A DNA stretch of 64,000 bases from an uncultured Eubacteriales bacterium (GCA_902778585.1 CACYYD010000002.1:62001-126000); one strand, 5' to 3'. Positions 17,898-28,018 are shown, counted from the first letter of the stretch. Numbers and translations: made by a program. Notes: a model not told the origin generated them from the letters alone.

Positions 17898-19661
17898 TTA
17901 TTTCTCTGCTGCCAGCTCGATACCGAGTTCTTCGAGCTGTCCCTCTCCCGCAGGTGCAGGAGCTTCGCATACAGGGCACTCAGCGTTCTGGTTCTTAGGG
18001 AACGCTATTACCTCTCTGATGCTCTTTTCGCCGAGAAGCAGCATTACGAGTCTGTCGAGACCGTATGCAAGACCTGCGTGAGGAGGTGCTCCGTATTTGA
18101 ATGCTTCGATGAGGAATCCGAACTTCTCCTGGCATTCTTCGTCTGTGAGTCCGAGAGCTCTGAACATCCTTGCCTGGAGGTCCTTATCGTGGATCCTGAC
18201 ACTGCCGCCTCCGAGCTCGACACCGTTGAGAACGATGTCATATGCGTCTGCGTTGAGTGAAAGGATATCTCCGTCAAGTTTGTCGAGTTCATCGAGCTTC
18301 GGCTGTGTGAACGGATGATGCATGGCCTTGAGGTTTCCGTCCTCGTCCTGCTCGAACATCGGAAAGTCAACGACCCAGAGGAAGTTGAACTGATCATCAT
18401 CGAGCAGGCCCATGAGACCGGCGATCCTTCTTCTCAGGAATCCGAGAGAGTCATAAGTGACCTTTGATGTTCCGCTTACGATGAACACGATATCGCCGGA
18501 ACCTCCGCCCATTCTGTCAATAACAGCCTTGAGCTCATCCTCGCTGAAGAACTTGCTAACGGATGAGGATACGGCTAAACCGTCATTTTTGATCCAGACA
18601 AGGCCTTTTGCTCCGTAGTGCTTAACTTCGTCAACGAGCTTGTCGATCTTCTTTCTTGAGAATTCTGCAGCTCCTCCCGGAACACAGATACCTCTGATAT
18701 CTCCGCCCTCGGCGAGAGTCTTTGTGAAGACTTCGAAACCGCAGCCTTCAAACATGTCATTGAGTTTTACGAGTTCAATGTCGAATCTTGTATCAGGCTT
18801 ATCGGAACCGTATCTTTCCATCGCCTCAGCATAAGTCATTCTAGGGAACGGTGTCTCAACGTCTATTCCCTTGACCTCTTTCATGACTCTCTTGAGAAAG
18901 CCTTCCTGCATTTCGATGACATCATCAACGCCGGCGAAGGACATCTCGAGGTCGATCTGAGTGAACTCAGGCTGTCTGTCTGCTCTGAGGTCCTCATCTC
19001 TGAAGCACTTTACGATCTGCATGTATCTGTCTGTTCCGCCTACCATCAGAAGCTGCTTGAACATCTGAGGTGACTGCGGAAGAGCATAGAAGCTGCCGTT
19101 GTGTACCCTGCTCGGGACGATGTAGTCTCTTGCGCCTTCCGGTGTAGGCTTGATGAGCATCGGAGTCTCGACTTCAGTGAATCCGTTCTCGTCGAAGTAG
19201 TCTCTGCAGCACTTTGTGATCTTATGCCTGAATGTAAGGTTTCTCTGCATCTTCTGTTTGCGGAGATCCAGATATCTGTACTTCAGTCTGAGATTATCAT
19301 CTACATTATCATCATCTTTGATGTAGATCGGCGGAGTCTCGGATGAAGAATAAATGACAAGGTCTTCTGCGAAAACTTCGATGTCTCCTGTATCAAGATT
19401 AGGGTTCTTGGAACTTCTTTCCTTTACAGTGCCCTTAACACCGATGCAGTATTCACTTCTGAGGCTTTTTGCCTTTTCAATAACATCTGCAGGAACATCT
19501 TCATTGAATGTTACCTGTGTTATGCCGCTCTTGTCCCTGATGTCGACAAAGACGAGTCCGCCGAGGCTTCTGGCCTTCGCGACCCATCCGTTCAGTACAA
19601 CATTTTTACCTTCATCGGCAAGCCTGAGCTCGCCGCACATGTGAGTTCTCTTATAAAGCAT
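17898..19661 (-). CDS. aspS: Aspartyl-tRNA synthetase (bacterial type)
   Basis: A 587-residue class II synthetase: N-terminal OB anticodon-binding domain (RTHMCGELRLADEGKNVVLNGWV), catalytic core (ARDYIVPSRVHNGSFYALPQSPQ; CFRDEDLRADRQPEFTQ), inserted GAD domain (about residues 285-410) and motif 3 in GLAYGLDRLVMLLLG. The insert marks it as a bacterial-type AspRS. It overlaps hisS by 11 nt; hisS-aspS pairing is normal for Firmicutes. Whether it also charges tRNA-Asn cannot be told from this window. Confidence 0.97.
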   Translation of the reverse strand: MLYKRTHMCGELRLADEGKNVVLNGWVAKARSLGGLVFVDIRDKSGITQVTFNEDVPADVIEKAKSLRSEYCIGVKGTVKERSSKNPNLDTGDIEVFAEDLVIYSSSETPPIYIKDDDNVDDNLRLKYRYLDLRKQKMQRNLTFRHKITKCCRDYFDENGFTEVETPMLIKPTPEGARDYIVPSRVHNGSFYALPQSPQMFKQLLMVGGTDRYMQIVKCFRDEDLRADRQPEFTQIDLEMSFAGVDDVIEMQEGFLKRVMKEVKGIDVETPFPRMTYAEAMERYGSDKPDTRFDIELVKLNDMFEGCGFEVFTKTLAEGGDIRGICVPGGAAEFSRKKIDKLVDEVKHYGAKGLVWIKNDGLAVSSSVSKFFSEDELKAVIDRMGGGSGDIVFIVSGTSKVTYDSLGFLRRRIAGLMGLLDDDQFNFLWVVDFPMFEQDEDGNLKAMHHPFTQPKLDELDKLDGDILSLNADAYDIVLNGVELGGGSVRIHDKDLQARMFRALGLTDEECQEKFGFLIEAFKYGAPPHAGLAYGLDRLVMLLLGEKSIREVIAFPKNQNAECPVCEAPAPAGEGQLEELGIELAAEK

Positions 19662-20898
19662 CTGCGAGATCTTCCCTTCTTACTTTAGTTTGTTCTGATG
19701 TATTCATGTTTTTAAGTGTTATCTCACCGCTGGCAACTTCATCCTCGCCTATAACGGCGGTATACGCAGCGCCAAGCTTGTTCGCGTATTTCATCTGACC
19801 TTTGAGATTGCGCTCTCTCGTATCCATCTCAGCCCTTATACCCTTGCTTCTCAGTTCGTGGAGAAGTCTGACGGAGTATTCTCTCGCCTCATCTCCTATC
19901 CATGCCAGGAAGATCTGAGGGCCTATTTCACCGCCAAAATCGTGTCCGGAGAGTTCCATCATCATGAGCAGCCTTTCCTTGCCGAGACCGAAGCCTACGC
20001 CCGGCATATCAGGTCCGCCGATCTCCTCGATGAGGTGATCGTATCTGCCGCCTCCGCACACTGTGCCCTGAGCGCCGATCTTTGTAGTGATGAATTCGAA
20101 GGCAGTCTTTGTGTAGTAATCAAGGCCTCTTACGATCGTCGGATCCACAACATAGTCGATGCCCATTGCATCAAGGTGCTTCTTCAGATCCTCGAAATCT
20201 TTCTTGCAGTCATCGCAGAGGTAGTCAAGCATCATAGGTGCGCCCTTGACGAGTTCTTTGTCTTCCGGCGATTTGCAGTCGAGTATCCTCATCGGATTCT
20301 TGTCAAATCTTGACTTGCATGTGTCGCACAGACAGTCGAATTTAGGTCTCAGGAAGTCCTGAAGAGCCGTTCTGTGGACCGGTCTGCATTTTCTGCATCC
20401 GACGCTGGAGATGTGAAGCTCGATGTCTTCTATTCCCATCCTCTTCAGAAAATCGTGCCCGAGAGCGATGATCTCTGCATCGGCAAGCATGCTGTGCGTT
20501 CCGAAATTCTCGATGCCGAACTGGTGGAATTCTCTGAGCCTGCCTGCCTGAGGTTTTTCATACCTGAAGCATGGTGTATTGTAATAGACCTTGGTAGGCT
20601 GTGTCTCTGCGTACAGATTGCTCTCTATGAATGATCTTACTGCCGGTGAAGTGCCTTCAGGCTTGAGCGTTATGCTGCGGCCGCCGAGATCATTGAACGT
20701 ATACATCTCTTTCTGGACCACATCGGTCGTATCTCCGATGCCTCTGTTAAAGAGCTCCGTTGCTTCAAAGATCGGTGTCCTCATCTCTTTGAAGCCGTAT
20801 TCAGAGCAGATCTTAGCCCACTCCGATTCAATGTACTGCCACTTCCAGGAGTCGGACGGGAGTACATCTTTTGTGCCCTTCTGAGCTTTGATAGCCAT
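19651..20898 (-). CDS. hisS: Histidyl-tRNA synthetase
   Basis: A 415-residue class II synthetase. It has motif 1 around MRTPIFEATELFNRG, motif 2 in PCFRYEKPQAGRLREFHQFGIE, the histidine-specific VRGLDYYTKTAFEF and GGGRYDHLIEEIGGPDMPGVGFGLG, and a C-terminal anticodon-binding domain. A cysteine-bearing insert (CRKCRPVH, CDTCKSR) is common in this branch. Its ribosome-binding site (GGAGG) is formed by the last codons of hemZ, whose stop is one base before the hisS ATG region. Confidence 0.97.
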   Translation of the reverse strand: MAIKAQKGTKDVLPSDSWKWQYIESEWAKICSEYGFKEMRTPIFEATELFNRGIGDTTDVVQKEMYTFNDLGGRSITLKPEGTSPAVRSFIESNLYAETQPTKVYYNTPCFRYEKPQAGRLREFHQFGIENFGTHSMLADAEIIALGHDFLKRMGIEDIELHISSVGCRKCRPVHRTALQDFLRPKFDCLCDTCKSRFDKNPMRILDCKSPEDKELVKGAPMMLDYLCDDCKKDFEDLKKHLDAMGIDYVVDPTIVRGLDYYTKTAFEFITTKIGAQGTVCGGGRYDHLIEEIGGPDMPGVGFGLGKERLLMMMELSGHDFGGEIGPQIFLAWIGDEAREYSVRLLHELRSKGIRAEMDTRERNLKGQMKYANKLGAAYTAVIGEDEVASGEITLKNMNTSEQTKVRREDLADAL

Positions 20899-20899
20899 C

Positions 20900-22276
20900 T
20901 TATCCTCCGTAATATTTATTCTTTCTTTCGAGCATTTCGTCGAAACGCTCGCTGTATATCCTGTAATTGCTTACATTTGCTATTCTTTCGAGCCTGTCTT
21001 CCGACGGATAGTAGACTTTGCCTACCGCGCCGGCGCCGAGGCCGATTATTGTCTGTTTATCTTCCATGATACGGACATTGTATATGGAATGCGTGCCCGG
21101 TCTGCACCAGCCGACATTCTCGAGGGCGCCTATCTGATGTTTCTGTCTGTATATGTAGTACGGACGGAAACCTGCTTCAGTAAGCACTCTGCGGGAGATG
21201 TCGAGCATATTCGATACTGTGTCCGCGTTCTTCCGGTAGTAGACCGGATCGCTTTCTTTGAGTCTTGATCCCCTTTTTACTGAAAGCGTATGTATGGTTA
21301 TATTGTTTGCGCCGAGTCTGATGACTTCTTCAAGACTGGCTGTGAAATCGTTCTCATCTTCTTCGGGAAGACCCGCTATAAGATCTGCATTGATGACCTC
21401 AAAGCCTGCTTCCTTCGCGAGGCTGTAGCCCCTGCGTATATCATCGGCGGTATGGTCACGGCCTATAAGCCTGAGCGTCTCATCCTTCATTGACTGCGGG
21501 TTGATGCTGATGCGCTGTATGCCGAGTTCCTTGAGCGCACGGAGCTTATCCGCAGTTATCGTGTCCGGTCTTCCGGCTTCTACGGTGAACTCTATGGACG
21601 AGGGATCCACATTGAAGGCCGCCGCGGTCTTTTCTATAAGTACCCGCAGCTGCTCCGCATCAAGAGTGGTCGGTGTACCGCCGCCTATATAGATGCTTTC
21701 GAGAACGGTACCGTGTTCTGCAGCCTGCTTTCCGGCATAGTCTATCTCTTTTAGGAGATCATTGAAGTAAAGAACCCTTTCTTCCGCAGGTGCAACATTT
21801 GAAGCAAAGCTGCAGTAGGCGCATCTTGTCGGGCAGAACGGTATGCCGATATAAAGAGATGCTTTTTCCCATGGAACTCCGGAGATATTGGAGAGCTGGT
21901 AATCTGCAATGTCAGCAAGCAGGGATGTCTTGTCATCTGACATCAGATATTTTTCCTTCATCAGATTTTCCATGACAGATACGGAATTGCCGCTGCAGAG
22001 AGCAAGCGCGGGCTTGAGCGGCCTCACGCCGGTAAGAGTCCCCCATGGAGGTCTGATACCGCATATATCTGACAGAAGACCGTAAAACTCCCTTTTGATC
22101 GACTCCCTGTCTGATTCTCCGGAAGCGTTTACCAGATAGCTGTTCTTACCGAGAAGGTCCGCTATGCTGTTTCCCTTGTATGCAATGATCTCGAAACCGT
22201 CATCGGGCAGAAACACTCTGGCAAGCTCAGTGAAGTGATAATCGTCATCTATGTTGTTGATATAGAATCTATACAA
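20900..22276 (-). CDS. hemZ: Radical-SAM coproporphyrinogen dehydrogenase-like HemZ
   Basis: A 458-residue radical-SAM protein with the 4Fe-4S cluster motif GIPFCPTRCAYCSF (CxxxCxxC, about residue 170) and the GGGTPTTL SAM motif. An N-terminal about 160-residue region with IRPPWGTLTGVRPLKPAL is typical of HemZ in Clostridia. HemZ is annotated as oxygen-independent coproporphyrinogen III oxidase, but many members occur in organisms without haem synthesis and their reaction is not proven; no other haem gene is in the window. The start is TTG, overlapping the MBL gene by 8 nt (TTGTATAG). Confidence 0.85.
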   Translation of the reverse strand: MYRFYINNIDDDYHFTELARVFLPDDGFEIIAYKGNSIADLLGKNSYLVNASGESDRESIKREFYGLLSDICGIRPPWGTLTGVRPLKPALALCSGNSVSVMENLMKEKYLMSDDKTSLLADIADYQLSNISGVPWEKASLYIGIPFCPTRCAYCSFASNVAPAEERVLYFNDLLKEIDYAGKQAAEHGTVLESIYIGGGTPTTLDAEQLRVLIEKTAAAFNVDPSSIEFTVEAGRPDTITADKLRALKELGIQRISINPQSMKDETLRLIGRDHTADDIRRGYSLAKEAGFEVINADLIAGLPEEDENDFTASLEEVIRLGANNITIHTLSVKRGSRLKESDPVYYRKNADTVSNMLDISRRVLTEAGFRPYYIYRQKHQIGALENVGWCRPGTHSIYNVRIMEDKQTIIGLGAGAVGKVYYPSEDRLERIANVSNYRIYSERFDEMLERKNKYYGG

Positions 22277-22862
22277 AAGGATTAGCCCTCTTTTCGTAAC
22301 CTATTGTAGTCGGAGCTCCGTGGCCCGGATAAACGATGATGTCTTCATCAAGAGTGTAGAGCTTGTCGTTTATCGAATGCAAAAGTGTGAACCAGTCTCC
22401 CGTCGGAAGATCAGTGCGGCCGACACTGAGTCTGAAAAGCGTATCGCCCGTAAAGATCACATTTCCTGCCAGCAGGCATATGCCTCCGGCGGTGTGTCCC
22501 GGAGTTTCAATGACCTTGAATTCCGTTTCTCCGAGAGTGATAATATCTCCTTCCTTCAGAAGGATGTTTGGCTTTGGACATTTGTAGTTCTGACCTTCAA
22601 TAACAGGGATATCCTTTTCAGGAACAGCAAATCTGACAGCGCTGTATTCGTCCTTGTACTGCTGAGCAGCAAGGAAATGGTCATGATGTCCGTGAGTCAG
22701 GATCAGATATTTCAGATATGCGTTGCTCTGTATATCCATCCTTATCTCGAGATCGTAATATCCCGGGTCGATTATAGCCTTGAAACCGGTCGCTTCATCG
22801 GTAACAAGATATGTATTCTCTCCGTACATTCCGTTCGGATAGCATTTGATGTCCAGACTCAT
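22269..22862 (-). CDS. MBL-fold hydrolase (glyoxalase II-like)
   Basis: A 197-residue metallo-beta-lactamase-fold protein with the metal motif LTHGHHDHFLAAQ, then ETPGHTAGGICLL, FTGDTLFR and the final VYPGHGAPTTIG. It fits the small glyoxalase II-like hydrolases found between relA and hemZ in Clostridia. The substrate is unknown; without a recognition domain I would not call it hydroxyacylglutathione hydrolase with certainty. It lies 47 bases after relA. Confidence 0.85.
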   Translation of the reverse strand: MSLDIKCYPNGMYGENTYLVTDEATGFKAIIDPGYYDLEIRMDIQSNAYLKYLILTHGHHDHFLAAQQYKDEYSAVRFAVPEKDIPVIEGQNYKCPKPNILLKEGDIITLGETEFKVIETPGHTAGGICLLAGNVIFTGDTLFRLSVGRTDLPTGDWFTLLHSINDKLYTLDEDIIVYPGHGAPTTIGYEKRANPFV

Positions 22863-22909
22863 GACTTACCCTCTTATTTCAAATAATTAATTACTGTAAA
22901 TGTCCCAAT

Positions 22910-25108
22910 TTATCTTGGCCTGAATACTCTCAGTACGCCCTGTACCTGTCTCAGTCCTGTGAGGAGGCGCTGTATCTGATGCATGTCAGTGATCTCAACG
23001 GTCAGAAGAGTATTCGTAGTGCCCGGTTCACCCGGTGTGAGGTTGAGACCGACGACCTCAAGGTCGTAGTCGTCACATACTTTGGAGACATCCTTGAAAA
23101 GACCCTTTCTTTCCTCTGATACGATCTGGATGTCTGCATAGTATTTTCTGGTATCGCTCGGTGTATCCCATTCGACTTCTATGAGCCTTCCCTTGTCTTC
23201 TTCCCTGATGTTTTTGATGTTTACACAGTCGGCTCTGTGAACTGTTATACCCTTTCCCTTGGAAATGTATCCCATGATAGGATCGCCCGGAACAGGATTG
23301 CAGCAGGTCGCGCGCCTTATAAGCAGGTTGTCGGTTCCTTTTACTATAATGCCGGATTCCGACCTTTCCCTGCCGCGGACCAAAGGTTTTTTCTTGATAT
23401 CAGGAGCTTCCTGCTCCTCTGCTTTTATCTTATTGTCTGCTTCATAATACTCTATGAGCTTCTGCCCCAGCTTTGAGACGGTGCTTCCGCCTCTTGATAT
23501 CTGCAGGAAAAGCTCATTGACGTTCGAGCAGTTGAAATCCTTTACCGCTTTCAGGATATAAGCATTCTTTGTCACCAGAGCAGGATCGTAGCCCTTCTTC
23601 CTGATGTAATTGTTTATGTTGGTACGACCCTTGTTGACATCGCTGTCCTTGTCGGCTTTGCGCAGCCAATTTCTGATCTTGTTTTTGGCTCCCGATGTCT
23701 TGCACTTCTTGAGCCATTCAACGCTAGGACCGGATGAGTTGGCAGATGTGACGATCTCTACGATATCTCCGTTATGAAGGATATGGTCGATCGTGACCAT
23801 CTTTCCGTTCACCTTAGCACCTACGCATCTTATTCCTACGTCGGTATGGATCTTGAATGCGAAGTCGAGCGGAGTGCTTTCTGCAGGCAGCTCCATTACA
23901 TCTCCGCCCGGGGTGAATACGAAAACCTGATTGTTGAAAAGATCGACTTTGACCGTCTCAAGGAATTCTACGGAATCCTCCGCTTCTTTCTGCCATTCGA
24001 GAGCCTGTCTCAGCCAGGCGAGCTTCTGCTCACTGTCGTCGGCATCACCGGAGATCTTTCCTTCTTTGTACTTCCAGTGTGCAGCGATACCGTACTCTGC
24101 GACCCTGTGCATCTCGTAGGTCCTTATCTGGATCTCGAAAGGCTCACCGTTGTCTCCGAGCACCGTTGTATGTATCGACTGATACATATTCGGCTTAGGC
24201 ATCGCGATGTAGTCCTTGAACCTTCCCGGGATAGGCTTCCAGCGGTTATGTACCAGACCCAGTGCGGCATAGCAGTCCTTTACGCTCGATACGAGTATAC
24301 GTACGGCAAGGATATCGAAGATCTCGTCGATCTGCTTCTGCTGCATTATCATCTTGCGGTAAATGCTGTAAAGGTGTTTTGCCCTTCCCTTTACATCGTG
24401 CTGTATCCCTGCTTCTTCAAGGAGTTCCGAGATGGTTCCCGTAAGTGACTCAAGGTTCTTTTCATATTCGGACTTTCTGCGCTCTACTGCATCGACCAGC
24501 TTTTTATATTCGAGCGGATGCAGATACTTGAGCGAGAGGTCTTCGAGTTCGAATTTTATGCTGAATATACCGAGCCTTCCTGCAAGCGGCGCATAGATCT
24601 CAAGAGTCTCCATCGCCTTGGTGGTGCGCTTGTTTGTAGGCATGTATTCAAGGGTCCGCATATTATGGAGCCTGTCGGCAAGTTTGATAACAAGGACCCT
24701 TATATCCTTTGACATCGCAAGAAACATCTTGCGGAAGTTCTCGGCCTGAGCTTTTTCTGTAGAGTCATATGAGATGTTTCCGAGTTTTGTTACACCGTCA
24801 ACAAGATCAGCTATCTTCTCATCGAAGTCCTCTACAAGCTGCTCTCTGGTATAAGCTGTATCTTCGACAACATCGTGAAGAAGACCTGCGATCACAGTCT
24901 CATTATCCATTCCAAAGCCGGCCAGTATCTTTGCTACAGCTACCGGATGGATAATGTAGGGCTCTCCGCTCTTACGAAATTGCCCGTCGTGTAAACTGCG
25001 GGCAATTTCATAGGCTTTGATAATGACCGAGTCATCATATTTCGGATTGATCTCGCTCATATCCCTTATGAATTTTTCTGTGGACAGATCTATCTTTGCT
25101 GCTGCCAT
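22910..25108 (-). CDS. relA: Bifunctional (p)ppGpp synthase/hydrolase
   Basis: A 732-residue RelA/SpoT homologue. Residues about 45-200 are an HD hydrolase domain with an intact HDVVEDT motif, so hydrolysis is expected. Residues about 235-350 are the synthetase (GRFKDYIAMPKPNMYQSIHT, FEIQIRTYEMHRVAEYG). Then follow TGS (VFVFTPGGDVMELPAESTPLDFA), helical and zinc-finger-like (RRATCCNPVPGDPI) regions and a C-terminal ACT domain. It sets the alarmone level. Many relatives have recJ and apt between secDF and relA; here secDF abuts relA directly. Confidence 0.97.
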   Translation of the reverse strand: MAAAKIDLSTEKFIRDMSEINPKYDDSVIIKAYEIARSLHDGQFRKSGEPYIIHPVAVAKILAGFGMDNETVIAGLLHDVVEDTAYTREQLVEDFDEKIADLVDGVTKLGNISYDSTEKAQAENFRKMFLAMSKDIRVLVIKLADRLHNMRTLEYMPTNKRTTKAMETLEIYAPLAGRLGIFSIKFELEDLSLKYLHPLEYKKLVDAVERRKSEYEKNLESLTGTISELLEEAGIQHDVKGRAKHLYSIYRKMIMQQKQIDEIFDILAVRILVSSVKDCYAALGLVHNRWKPIPGRFKDYIAMPKPNMYQSIHTTVLGDNGEPFEIQIRTYEMHRVAEYGIAAHWKYKEGKISGDADDSEQKLAWLRQALEWQKEAEDSVEFLETVKVDLFNNQVFVFTPGGDVMELPAESTPLDFAFKIHTDVGIRCVGAKVNGKMVTIDHILHNGDIVEIVTSANSSGPSVEWLKKCKTSGAKNKIRNWLRKADKDSDVNKGRTNINNYIRKKGYDPALVTKNAYILKAVKDFNCSNVNELFLQISRGGSTVSKLGQKLIEYYEADNKIKAEEQEAPDIKKKPLVRGRERSESGIIVKGTDNLLIRRATCCNPVPGDPIMGYISKGKGITVHRADCVNIKNIREEDKGRLIEVEWDTPSDTRKYYADIQIVSEERKGLFKDVSKVCDDYDLEVVGLNLTPGEPGTTNTLLTVEITDMHQIQRLLTGLRQVQGVLRVFRPR

Positions 25109-25132
25109 TCCGTCTCCCGGAAAAACTCCCGA

Positions 25133-27415
25133 CTAGAGCCTGATGCCCTCGTCGTCCTTTCTCTTTGCGGATTTCTTTCTCTGCTTATCCGCTTTTGCTT
25201 TATTGTCTTCGTATTTCGAGATTCCCTCTTTTTTTGTCAGCTCATAGAATACCGGGCTGCAGAGGAAGAGTGATGAATATGTACCTACAAACACACCGAT
25301 CATCAGAGGGACCAGGAAGGACCTGAGTTCTGACGATGCCATGATGAACAGCGGCACCATGGAGAGCAGTGTTGTGAGCGATGTCATCATGGTTCTAGAC
25401 AGAGTCTGGTTGATACTTGTATCTATGAGTTCCATCGCCTGTTTGCGCTTGAAGAACTTCGAGTTCTCTCTGATACGGTCAAATACTACGATCGTATCGT
25501 TGATCGAGTAACCTACGACTGTCAGGATACCTGCGATGAACGGGTTGTTGATAGTAATGCGGAATATCGCGTAAATGGCCAGTGTTACGAGAACGTCGTG
25601 ACCGAGTCCTGCGATAGCCGCAAGTCCGTACTGCCAGTTCTTGAATCTGAACCTGATGTAGATGAGCATGCAGAGTGCTGCGATCAGGATCGACTTGATA
25701 GCGTTGTTTCTGAGGTCCTTACCTACTGTTGGTCCGAACTCTTCGGATGCCAGGACATCGCTGTCCTCGAATCCGTATTTGGCCTGAAGTGTATCGACTA
25801 CAGCCTGTCTGTCATCCGACTTGAGGTCTTTGATAGTTCTGATGATGATCTGCGAGTTATTTCCCGATGCGTAAACGATCGTCGGGTTAAGGTCATACTC
25901 AGCGATCGTCGCCTTGACATCGTCGATATCGACTTCCTGACCCATCTCGATCTGCATCATCGTACCGCCTGTGAAGTCGATACCGTAGTTGAAGCCTCTG
26001 AATGCGAAAAATCCGGCTCCGATAAGTATCACAGCAAGGCTGAGTGCGTAGAATTTCTTTCTGTTTTCAATGAAATGCAGGTTGAACTTCCAGCTGAATC
26101 TCGGTGTTCCGTCTTCGTTTACACCAAACATTCTGTTTGTGCCTAACTTCTCGCTTTCGGCAAGGAGATTGACGAAGAGCTGAGTGATGAATACAGCTGT
26201 GATAACCGACATTACGGTACCGATCATCAGTGTAAGTGCGAAGCCCTTGACCGAAGTAGTACCGAAGATATACAGAACGAACGCTGCGACAAGTGTTGTT
26301 GTCTGCGAGTCAACGACTGTACCCAGAGCTGCATGATATCCCATGTCTACGGCAACGCGTACAGATTTGCCCTTCTGGATCTCTTCTCTGATCCTTGTGA
26401 AGATGATCACGTTCGAGTCTACTGCCATACCGATGGACAGGATGATACCTGCGATTCCCGGAAGTGTCAGTACCGATCCCATAGCGGCCATGATCCAGAG
26501 TACGAGCTGGATGTACAGCAGCAGAGCAAGGTCAGCGACTACACCGAGCATTCCGTATGCGATGACCATGAGGACCATTACCAGTCCCAGTCCGATAGCA
26601 CCTGCCTTGACGGAGAGCTTGAGAGCGTTTGCTCCGATGGTAGCTGTCTGTACGGATGAGTTGATCTCTGTAAGGTTAGCCGGAAGAGCACCGCCTCTGA
26701 TCAGAGCTGAAAGCTGTGAAGCTTCGGTCTCGCTGAATCCGTTCGGTCTTGTGATCTCGCAGGATCTCGAGTTGATCTTCTCGTGGACCGTAGGAGCCGA
26801 GATGACCTCATCGTCGAGAGCGATAACGATCGCTGTGTTTGCGACAAGGTTGCCCTCTTCGTCTGTCATGGTCGGAGTAACTGCGCCGCTGTAAGCTTTT
26901 TCTGTAGCATCAGCAAAGAGATTGCTGCCTTCGTTTGTAAAATCTATGGTGATCTTGTAGCCGCCGTTGTTTGAGTCCGTGGCGATCTGTGAATCACTGA
27001 TTCCCTCACCTGTAAGAGCAAGAGTACCGTCTGCGAGGAAGAACTGGAGCTGGGCCGTACGTCCGATCTGCTCGATGGCTTCTTCGGCGTTCTCAACACC
27101 CGGCATCTCTACTCTGAGACGGTTCGTTCCTTCTATCGAGACCTGAGCTTCGCTGATACCCATAGCGTTTACACGGTTTTCGAGAACGCTCTTGGTCTGG
27201 TTCATTATCGCGGTGAGCTCTGCACCTGTTTCTTTCGAGTCAGCTTCAAGAAGTACATAGACTCCGCCGTTGATATCGAGTCCGTACTTGAGCTGCTTTC
27301 CGAGATTTCCGAACTTGCTGCCGACACCCGTGAATGAAACGATCCAGGATGCGATAAGGAGCAGCACGATCAGAACTGCAAATACTTTTCTTCTGCCTGT
27401 TTTCTTTGAGTTCAT
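25133..27415 (-). CDS. secDF: Fused protein translocase subunit SecDF
   Basis: A 760-residue membrane protein, SecD and SecF fused. The SecD half (1-about 420) has an N-terminal transmembrane segment, a large periplasm-side domain (KYGLDINGGVYVLLEAD and VENAEEAIEQIGRTAQLQFF), and the membrane block with LTLPGIAGIILSIGMAVDSNVIIFTRIREE. The SecF half (about 450-740) has FRGFNYGIDFTGGTMMQIE and VVGYSINDTIVVFDRIREN. It uses proton or sodium motive force to finish secretion through SecYEG. The basic tail KADKQRKKSAKRKDDEG ends the protein. Confidence 0.97.
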   Translation of the reverse strand: MNSKKTGRRKVFAVLIVLLLIASWIVSFTGVGSKFGNLGKQLKYGLDINGGVYVLLEADSKETGAELTAIMNQTKSVLENRVNAMGISEAQVSIEGTNRLRVEMPGVENAEEAIEQIGRTAQLQFFLADGTLALTGEGISDSQIATDSNNGGYKITIDFTNEGSNLFADATEKAYSGAVTPTMTDEEGNLVANTAIVIALDDEVISAPTVHEKINSRSCEITRPNGFSETEASQLSALIRGGALPANLTEINSSVQTATIGANALKLSVKAGAIGLGLVMVLMVIAYGMLGVVADLALLLYIQLVLWIMAAMGSVLTLPGIAGIILSIGMAVDSNVIIFTRIREEIQKGKSVRVAVDMGYHAALGTVVDSQTTTLVAAFVLYIFGTTSVKGFALTLMIGTVMSVITAVFITQLFVNLLAESEKLGTNRMFGVNEDGTPRFSWKFNLHFIENRKKFYALSLAVILIGAGFFAFRGFNYGIDFTGGTMMQIEMGQEVDIDDVKATIAEYDLNPTIVYASGNNSQIIIRTIKDLKSDDRQAVVDTLQAKYGFEDSDVLASEEFGPTVGKDLRNNAIKSILIAALCMLIYIRFRFKNWQYGLAAIAGLGHDVLVTLAIYAIFRITINNPFIAGILTVVGYSINDTIVVFDRIRENSKFFKRKQAMELIDTSINQTLSRTMMTSLTTLLSMVPLFIMASSELRSFLVPLMIGVFVGTYSSLFLCSPVFYELTKKEGISKYEDNKAKADKQRKKSAKRKDDEGIRL

Positions 27416-27459
27416 ATCTCCTTAATACCTTTCGCTGATTTGCCGTAACACCGCAAAAA

Positions 27460-27520
27460 GCGCATAATACGACAATTAATAATTATTCAATCTATTGTAC
27501 TCGTTTAAGCTTATGATTTC
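27460..27520 (-). promoter_or_regulatory. AT-rich region, possible secDF promoter
   Basis: The gap between the yajC terminator and secDF is AT-rich. On the minus strand TTGAAT is followed after 15 bases by TATTAT, a weak match with short spacing. Since a strong terminator separates secDF from yajC, a promoter is expected here, but its exact place is a guess. Confidence 0.3.
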
Positions 27521-27524
27521 AATG

Positions 27525-27559
27525 AAAAAAGTACATCCGGAACGTCTCCGGATGTACTT
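27525..27559 (-). terminator. Intrinsic terminator after yajC
   Basis: A perfect 13-bp inverted repeat (AAGTACATCCGGA, loop of 5, TCCGGATGTACTT) is followed on the minus strand by TTTT. It lies 25 bases past the yajC stop. It ends the coaE-tRNA-yajC run and separates it from secDF. Confidence 0.9.
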
Positions 27560-27584
27560 ATTTCAATGCTTTTTTCGAGTTTGA

Positions 27585-27983
27585 CTATTCTGCGTCCTCA
27601 GACTTTTTTCCGAGCTTTTTCGGCGTTACTTTCTTGTCTCTTGAAGGTGCCTTTTCTTCCTGTGCAGCCTTGGCAGCTTCCTTCTCTGCAGGCTTGCTGT
27701 CAGGTGCAGAGCTCTTTGTGCTGACTGTAGCTATAGCAGTTTTAAGGAACTCGATCTTATTCTTGCCGGCAGTAGTCGAGATAGTAACTGTCTTGTCAGT
27801 GATCTTCTCTACCTTTCCGATGATCCCGCCGATAGTGATGACCTCGTCACCGACCTTCAGGGCTTCTCTCATCTCTCTGTCAGCTTTATCTTTCTTTCTC
27901 TGAGGTCTGATCATCATGAAGTAAATCATTGCGATCAGAAGTACCATAAGTACGAGACTGAATGCAGGGCTGTTAGGGTTCAT
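27585..27983 (-). CDS. yajC: Preprotein translocase accessory subunit YajC
   Basis: A 132-residue protein: one N-terminal membrane helix (AFSLVLMVLLIAMIYFMMIRPQRKKDK) with the typical IRPQRKK end, the YajC core LKVGDEVITIGGIIGKVEKI, and a charged Lys/Glu/Ala tail of about 35 residues, longer than in many homologues. YajC binds SecDF in the membrane. It follows two tRNA-Leu genes on the same strand after about 35 bases and has a clear AGGAGG. Confidence 0.95.
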   Translation of the reverse strand: MNPNSPAFSLVLMVLLIAMIYFMMIRPQRKKDKADREMREALKVGDEVITIGGIIGKVEKITDKTVTISTTAGKNKIEFLKTAIATVSTKSSAPDSKPAEKEAAKAAQEEKAPSRDKKVTPKKLGKKSEDAE

Positions 27984-28018
27984 TGTATCCTCCTATACTC
28001 TATCGAATACCGTTATTT

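Noticed and set aside
17200..18081. Plus-strand open frame of 293 codons opposite yqeK, nadD and the end of aspS
   Set aside because: It overlaps three well-supported genes and shows no protein family features.
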